Shown: positions 54,101 through 56,623 of the stretch, in pieces
How positions within the stretch are numbered: the first letter of the stretch is position 1
Layout of the letters: every line of letters begins with the position of its first letter
Source: Bacteroidia bacterium
Lineage (GTDB): Bacteria; Bacteroidota; Bacteroidia; Bacteroidales; UBA932
Reading direction: 5' to 3'
NCBI GenBank assembly: GCA_009929175.1
Contig: SABC01000009.1
Span: 1 to 56,623 of the forward strand
Length of the DNA stretch: 56,623 nt
Position numbers and translations under genes: made by a program
The notes under the pieces: generated by a model
Seen by the model: only the letters and a program-made list of their open reading frames with translations
Told to the model about the DNA's origin: nothing
Database searches by the model: none

Positions 54101-54409
54101 TTTTGGCTCCCCACCCTCTGACGGTATCACAAAAACCTCTGTGTTTCCGTCATACTGCCCGGTAAAGGCAATATACCTTCCGTCCGGAGAAAATTTTGCA
54201 AACATCTCGTAACCAGGATGGGATGTCAGCCTCCTGGAGATACCTCCAATTACATCCGAAATATACAGATCCCCTCCGTAAGTAAAGACCACCTTACCCT
54301 CATGAATATCGGGAAATCTTAATAACCTGGCCTCATTTCCATAAGCCGACACAAAACTGGTCCCTCCAAACAACAGGATCAGTACAAAAAGAGTTACTGA
54401 TTTTTTCAT
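51164..54409 (-). CDS. Tricorn-like S41 peptidase with beta-propellers and PDZ domain
   Basis: This is 1081 residues with a signal peptide (ending FVSAYG). The N-terminal 650 residues form two beta-propellers of TolB/PD40-type blades (YISDVIGGISRRLTSHPGYE, FSPDGRYIAFTGQYDG). A helical core, a PDZ domain (about 770-860) and the S41 peptidase domain follow, with the nucleophile Ser in NEYSASDGDLFPYR. The plan is that of tricorn protease; most Bacteroidota homologues are periplasmic. It may degrade peptides fed through the propeller pore. A divergent promoter pair separates it from the cold-shock gene. Confidence 0.92.
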   Translation of the reverse strand: MKKSVTLFVLILLFGGTSFVSAYGNEARLLRFPDIHEGKVVFTYGGDLYISDVIGGISRRLTSHPGYEMFAKFSPDGRYIAFTGQYDGNTEVFVIPSEGGEPKRLTFTPTLSRDDVGDRMGPNNIVMDWTPDGKSILFRTRSFTFNDFTGQLMTVPLEGGIPVAVPLKNGGFASFSPDGKKLAYNYIFREFRTWKRYTGGMADDIRVFDYKSGKSERITDNIYQDIAPMWSKDGKKIFYISDRDSHMNLYSWDALSKVTEQLTFYKDYDIKFPSAGGDLIIFEHGGYLIKFDPATKTQEKIPVRIANDAPYARPEWKDLSGAVRSYSVSPNGERLLVTARGDVFSVPSGSGITFNVTNSCNANDKNADWAPDGSGFAFVSDKDGEFNIYFRDNGGNERKLTNFKGYIFGFEWSPDSKKILWSEKGNSLNLLDVATGSNTVLEQSANSPINDYSWAPDSRYIAYTLPGKYANIVILYDIQSGLKTQITDGWYTSGSANFSKDGKHLLFVSNRTFNPTYSSTEWNHVYTNMSKIYVLPLTKDAIIPFAPKNDTVVPLKTPALPAKATEKVDKKTNNEYDLENIPSRIVELPVSPSFYGNIHMIDNRVYYGSRRGTLMYDIDAKKETNLQANIVFGHGYKKALAISGRNMQVVDIPRAPVTISKPIVLSGVRKLIDYKEEWMQIYDETWRQMRDFFYAKNMHGVDWDAVRDRYRVLVPHVAHRSDLTYVIGEMIGELNVGHAYSQNGEKPEPARVKMGLLGIRYSKDKSGFFRVDKVLGGANWNSKLRSPLTMPGSEVQEGEFILSVNGISTKEVKDFAELMVGTAETIVELQVNNVATTKGARKLLAEPIADESQLIYYNWVQDNIAKVNQATNGEVGYIHIPDMGVDGLNEFVKHYYPQLGKKALIIDDRGNGGGNVSPMIIERLQRTITYFTMHTNQQEGSLNPVGTFDGPKVLLVNEYSASDGDLFPYRFKYNNLGTVIGRRTWGGVVGYSGTVPVVDGGSIVTPSYAPFAADGSGWIIEGEGVYPDIDLENDPHKEFNGLDQQLEKAIETALEKIKGYKYKSNTIPAFPDKSPLKKEMD

Positions 54410-54448
54410 AAAATTTATGATTTTGAATTAATATACGAGTACAACAAA

Positions 54449-54482
54449 CAAATTTAACTAAATAATTTATTATCTTTGCAAA
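54449..54482 (-). promoter_or_regulatory. Predicted promoter of the tricorn-like protease
   Basis: On the minus strand TAAATTTG (54449-54456) matches the -7 box, with TTTG (54479-54482) 22 bases upstream. The leader would be about 35 bases. Confidence 0.5.
54471..54478 (+). promoter_or_regulatory. Predicted -7 box of the cold-shock gene
   Basis: TATCTTTG matches TAnnTTTG. Transcription would begin near 54485, giving a leader of about 96 bases that contains the hairpin at 54538-54559. No -33 TTTG is seen. Confidence 0.5.
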
Positions 54483-54537
54483 ACGGAATTCGAACTAATA
54501 CACATTCAATTAACGGATCGGGTATTTTCAATAGCCG

Positions 54538-54559
54538 GGAGTGCATTTTTGACCACTCC
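54538..54559 (+). promoter_or_regulatory. Leader hairpin before the cold-shock gene
   Basis: GGAGTG (54538-54543) pairs with CACTCC (54554-54559) across a 10-base loop, followed by TTAATTTTTT. It looks like a weak terminator or attenuator 21 bases before the ATG. Cold-shock genes often have regulatory leaders; the role here is inference. Confidence 0.5.
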
Positions 54560-54580
54560 TTAATTTTTTATTAACACTAT

Positions 54581-55033
54581 ATGGCAAAATCGCAAGTAAC
54601 ATTCAACAAAAGAGAAAAAGAGAAGAAAAGACTCAGCAAAAGGCTGGAAAAACAACTTAAGAAGGAGGACAGGAAAGCTAACTCATCCGGCGGAGGGCTG
54701 GAAAACATGCTTGCTTTCGTAGACGAAAACGGGGTGATATCCGACACTCCCCAGGATCCTTCTACCAAAATAAAAATCAAGGCCGAGAACATCGAAGTAT
54801 CGGTCCCCAAAAAGGAGCGTGAAGAGGTACCTGAGTTCCACAAAGGAAAGGTAGAGTTTTACAATGACTCCAAAGGCTTTGGTTTTATCAAGGAAAACGG
54901 AACCCAGGAAAAATACTTTTTCCATGTAAACGGGCTGATAGAAGAGGTTTACGAAAATGATCAGGTAGAATTCATGGTCGAGAGAGGCCTTCGTGGCTTG
55001 AATGCAGTCAACGTAAAGAAGTACAAGGCTTGA
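54581..55033 (+). CDS. Cold-shock-domain RNA-binding protein with a basic N-terminal extension
   Basis: This is 150 residues. The C-terminal 65 residues are a cold-shock domain: HKGKVEFYNDSKGFGFIKEN (RNP1 KGFGFI) and KYFFHVNGL (RNP2-like). The N-terminal 30 residues are strongly basic (REKEKKRLSKRLEKQLKKED), followed by an acidic linker. The extension more than doubles the usual 70-residue length and is a form seen in Bacteroidota. It is expected to bind RNA or single-stranded DNA. The leader has a hairpin at 54538. Confidence 0.9.
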   Translation: MAKSQVTFNKREKEKKRLSKRLEKQLKKEDRKANSSGGGLENMLAFVDENGVISDTPQDPSTKIKIKAENIEVSVPKKEREEVPEFHKGKVEFYNDSKGFGFIKENGTQEKYFFHVNGLIEEVYENDQVEFMVERGLRGLNAVNVKKYKA

Positions 55034-55053
55034 CATTTGGCTGCCTGCCATTA

Positions 55054-55566
55054 TCAGCCGATAATCCCGAGAATAAAGTAAAACAAGATCACCATCGAGA
55101 GCAAAAGTTTCATACCTGTTCCGGCTATAAAACCAACAAATGATCCAATACCGCTTTTGATGGCATCTTCAATGCTCTTTACTGAGAGGAGTTCTCCAAT
55201 AACAGCACCAATAAAAGGACCGGCAATAATCCCCAAAGGTCCGAAAAAGAGACCGGCAAATGTACCCGTCAAAGCCCCTCTCCTTCCCAGCCGGCTTCCG
55301 CCGAACCTTCCTGTTGTCCATGCCGGAATATAAAAGTCCAACATTACAACAATCAGGGATATGATTGCCATAATTATCAAAAAAGTGGCACTAAAAGTGG
55401 CATAACCCGAGAAACTAAGCACTAATAAAGCCAAATAACTTAATGGAGGGCCCGGCAGAATCGGAAGCAACGACCCTGCAATACCGGCAACAAGAAGAGT
55501 GATGGCAAAAATCAAAAGAAACAGTTCCATTCCGCTTTCTTTTAAATAATCGCTAAATTTACTCAA
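55054..55566 (-). CDS. DUF456 membrane protein
   Basis: This 170-residue protein has four to five hydrophobic segments with glycine-rich loops: GSLLPILPGPPLSYLALLVL, then TGTFAGLFFGPLGIIAGPFI, typical of DUF456. Its function is unknown. It is convergent with the cold-shock gene (20-base gap) and divergent from the GNAT gene (11-base gap). Confidence 0.88.
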   Translation of the reverse strand: MSKFSDYLKESGMELFLLIFAITLLVAGIAGSLLPILPGPPLSYLALLVLSFSGYATFSATFLIIMAIISLIVVMLDFYIPAWTTGRFGGSRLGRRGALTGTFAGLFFGPLGIIAGPFIGAVIGELLSVKSIEDAIKSGIGSFVGFIAGTGMKLLLSMVILFYFILGIIG

Positions 55567-55577
55567 AAATAGCAGAA

Positions 55578-56087
55578 ATGAACAATATCAGGATAGCCGG
55601 AAAAGAAGATTTCCCGATAATTCAGGATATAGCAGCTCAAGCGTGGCCCGAGGCTTTCAAGGATATTCTCTCATATGATCAGATAGAATATATGATGGAG
55701 ATGATGTACAGCAATTCATCCCTGGAAAAACAGATTACGGAGCAAAACCATCTTTTTCTTCTATCGTACTCACAAGTAGGAGAGAAAGTCTTATATACCG
55801 GATATGCCTCGTATGAGGTAAACTACAACAGATCAAACTTGACTAAACTCCATAAACTGTACCTGTTGCCACAATTCAAGGGTAAGGGTATAGCAAAAAT
55901 GATTCTTTCTCAAGTAAAGTCAATAGCATTTGGAGAAAGCAACAGAGGAGTTGTCCTTAACGTGAACCGCAACAATCCGGCCATCTCCTTTTACAATTCA
56001 CAGGGTTTTAAAATCACTGGGTCCGTTGACATTCCTATCGGAAATGGTTTCTACATGGAGGATTACATAATGGAGTATTTGTTTTAG
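55578..56087 (+). CDS. GNAT-family N-acetyltransferase
   Basis: This 169-residue acetyltransferase has the acetyl-CoA motif LYLLPQFKGKGIAKMIL and the following VVLNVNRNNPAISFYNSQGF, which are GNAT motifs A and B. The substrate is unknown. It lies 18 bases upstream of the cobalamin-binding gene on the same strand, so they may share a transcript. Confidence 0.9.
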   Translation: MNNIRIAGKEDFPIIQDIAAQAWPEAFKDILSYDQIEYMMEMMYSNSSLEKQITEQNHLFLLSYSQVGEKVLYTGYASYEVNYNRSNLTKLHKLYLLPQFKGKGIAKMILSQVKSIAFGESNRGVVLNVNRNNPAISFYNSQGFKITGSVDIPIGNGFYMEDYIMEYLF

Positions 56088-56105
56088 TAAAAAAGGGCTA
56101 TCTTT

Positions 56106-56623
56106 ATGTACATACTATACCACCCGAAAATGGAGTTTGACAGCGTTCATAAGTTATTTCTCAAAGCTATCCTGGAAGGCGACAGGGTCATGGCTTCTGA
56201 TATTATTTCCAACCTTACGGAGAATAACAATGCTATAAATGATATTTATGAGCATATCATAAGGAGAGCATTGTATGATGTAGGAATTTTATGGGAAGAG
56301 GGGAAAATTTCGGTTGCAACAGAACATCTCTCCTCGGCAATCGTGGAATCCATACTCAATGAACTCTACTCTAAAATCATCTCCCGATACAGGACGGACA
56401 AGATAGTTGTAGCAGCCTCTGTTGAGAAAGAGGTACACCAAATTGGGATCAAAATGGTGTCTGATGTTTTTGAAATGAATGGCTGGAATGTCCACTTCCT
56501 TGGTGCCGATACTCCATCAAAAGACCTGCTCAAGTTCATCGACACTGTCAATCCAGGGATTGTCGCCCTTTCGGTAAGCATCTATTTCCATTACCCCGAA
56601 CTGCTTAAAATCATCGAAACCAT
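56106..56623 (+). CDS. Cobalamin-binding protein with a CarH-like cap (partial)
   Basis: The frame is open from ATG 56106 to the window edge (172 codons); ATG 56130 is a plausible alternative start. Residues about 10-95 form the helical cap of B12 photoreceptors and methionine synthases, with Trp63 and Glu73-His74 fitting the Wx9EH pattern. Residues from about 97 form the B12 Rossmann fold, with EVHQIG (His111) as an ExHxxG version of the DxHxxG lower-ligand motif, followed by GWNVHFLGADTP. No DNA-binding domain precedes the cap, unlike CarH. The residue after Trp63 is Glu, where CarH has His132. The C-terminus is not seen, so an output domain could lie beyond the edge. Confidence 0.8.
   Translation, partial: MYILYHPKMEFDSVHKLFLKAILEGDRVMASDIISNLTENNNAINDIYEHIIRRALYDVGILWEEGKISVATEHLSSAIVESILNELYSKIISRYRTDKIVVAASVEKEVHQIGIKMVSDVFEMNGWNVHFLGADTPSKDLLKFIDTVNPGIVALSVSIYFHYPELLKIIET

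Noticed and set aside
1-56623. tRNA, rRNA, prophage or insertion sequence genes
   Set aside because: None could be recognised in the spacers or among the proteins; the short spacers leave little room.

Overview
The window is a dense, single-contig piece of a Bacteroidota (most likely Bacteroidales-type) chromosome. Evidence: a fused LpxC-FabZ, a CTC/L25 ribosomal protein, Bacteroidota-restricted families (DUF3078, BT_3928-like DoxX, 6-bladed beta-propeller lipoproteins, FadL-like porin), an archaeal/eukaryotic-type ProS, few Shine-Dalgarno sequences, and many upstream regions carrying the Bacteroidota -7 box TAnnTTTG. No rRNA, tRNA, CRISPR array, insertion sequence, integrase or phage gene was seen. 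No gene-free stretch exceeds 300 bases; the longest are 16182-16383 and 50906-51163, and both hold regulatory or RNA signals.

Layout. 1-4766: a peptide-export locus. It holds the start of an HlyD adaptor, a C39-peptidase ABC exporter, a 48-residue double-glycine-leader peptide gene, and a divergent histidine kinase/OmpR-type regulator pair; the spacers carry 11-bp-phased GCTCA repeats. 4802-16181: a minus-strand run of two tandem beta-propeller lipoproteins, TolC-like channel, lipoprotein adaptor and two different RND pumps. 16384-18144: sppA. 18189-22933: proS, a hypothetical, DUF3078, tilS. 23070-26030: a repeat-rich lipoprotein and a FadL-like porin. 26027-31102: lipid A genes (HD hydrolase, lpxD, lpxC-fabZ, lpxA, wbqC-like). 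31230-36085: rimP-nusA-infB. 36069-38999: tmk, DoxX-like, murB. 39044-43229: folP, purB, M64 peptidase, HAD nucleotidase. 43183-46245: FtsB-like, nucleotidyltransferase, CPBP protease, phosphomannose isomerase. 46254-47798: rplY-pth-S4. 47917-54409: C11 peptidase, TPR/HTH membrane regulator, candidate structured RNA, tricorn-like S41 protease. 54581-56623: cold-shock protein, DUF456, GNAT and a truncated cobalamin-binding protein.

How it fits together. Most of the window is housekeeping (translation, envelope, nucleotide metabolism). The most distinctive part is the left end: a small precursor peptide that matches the GG-leader consensus position by position, an exporter with the matching leader peptidase, and a two-component system whose likely operators sit in front of both transcription units. 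This looks like a self-contained secreted-peptide system. Secondary points of interest are a probable structured RNA at 51034-51157, a leader hairpin before rimP, an infB terminator lying inside murB codons, and a CarH-like B12 domain at the right edge.
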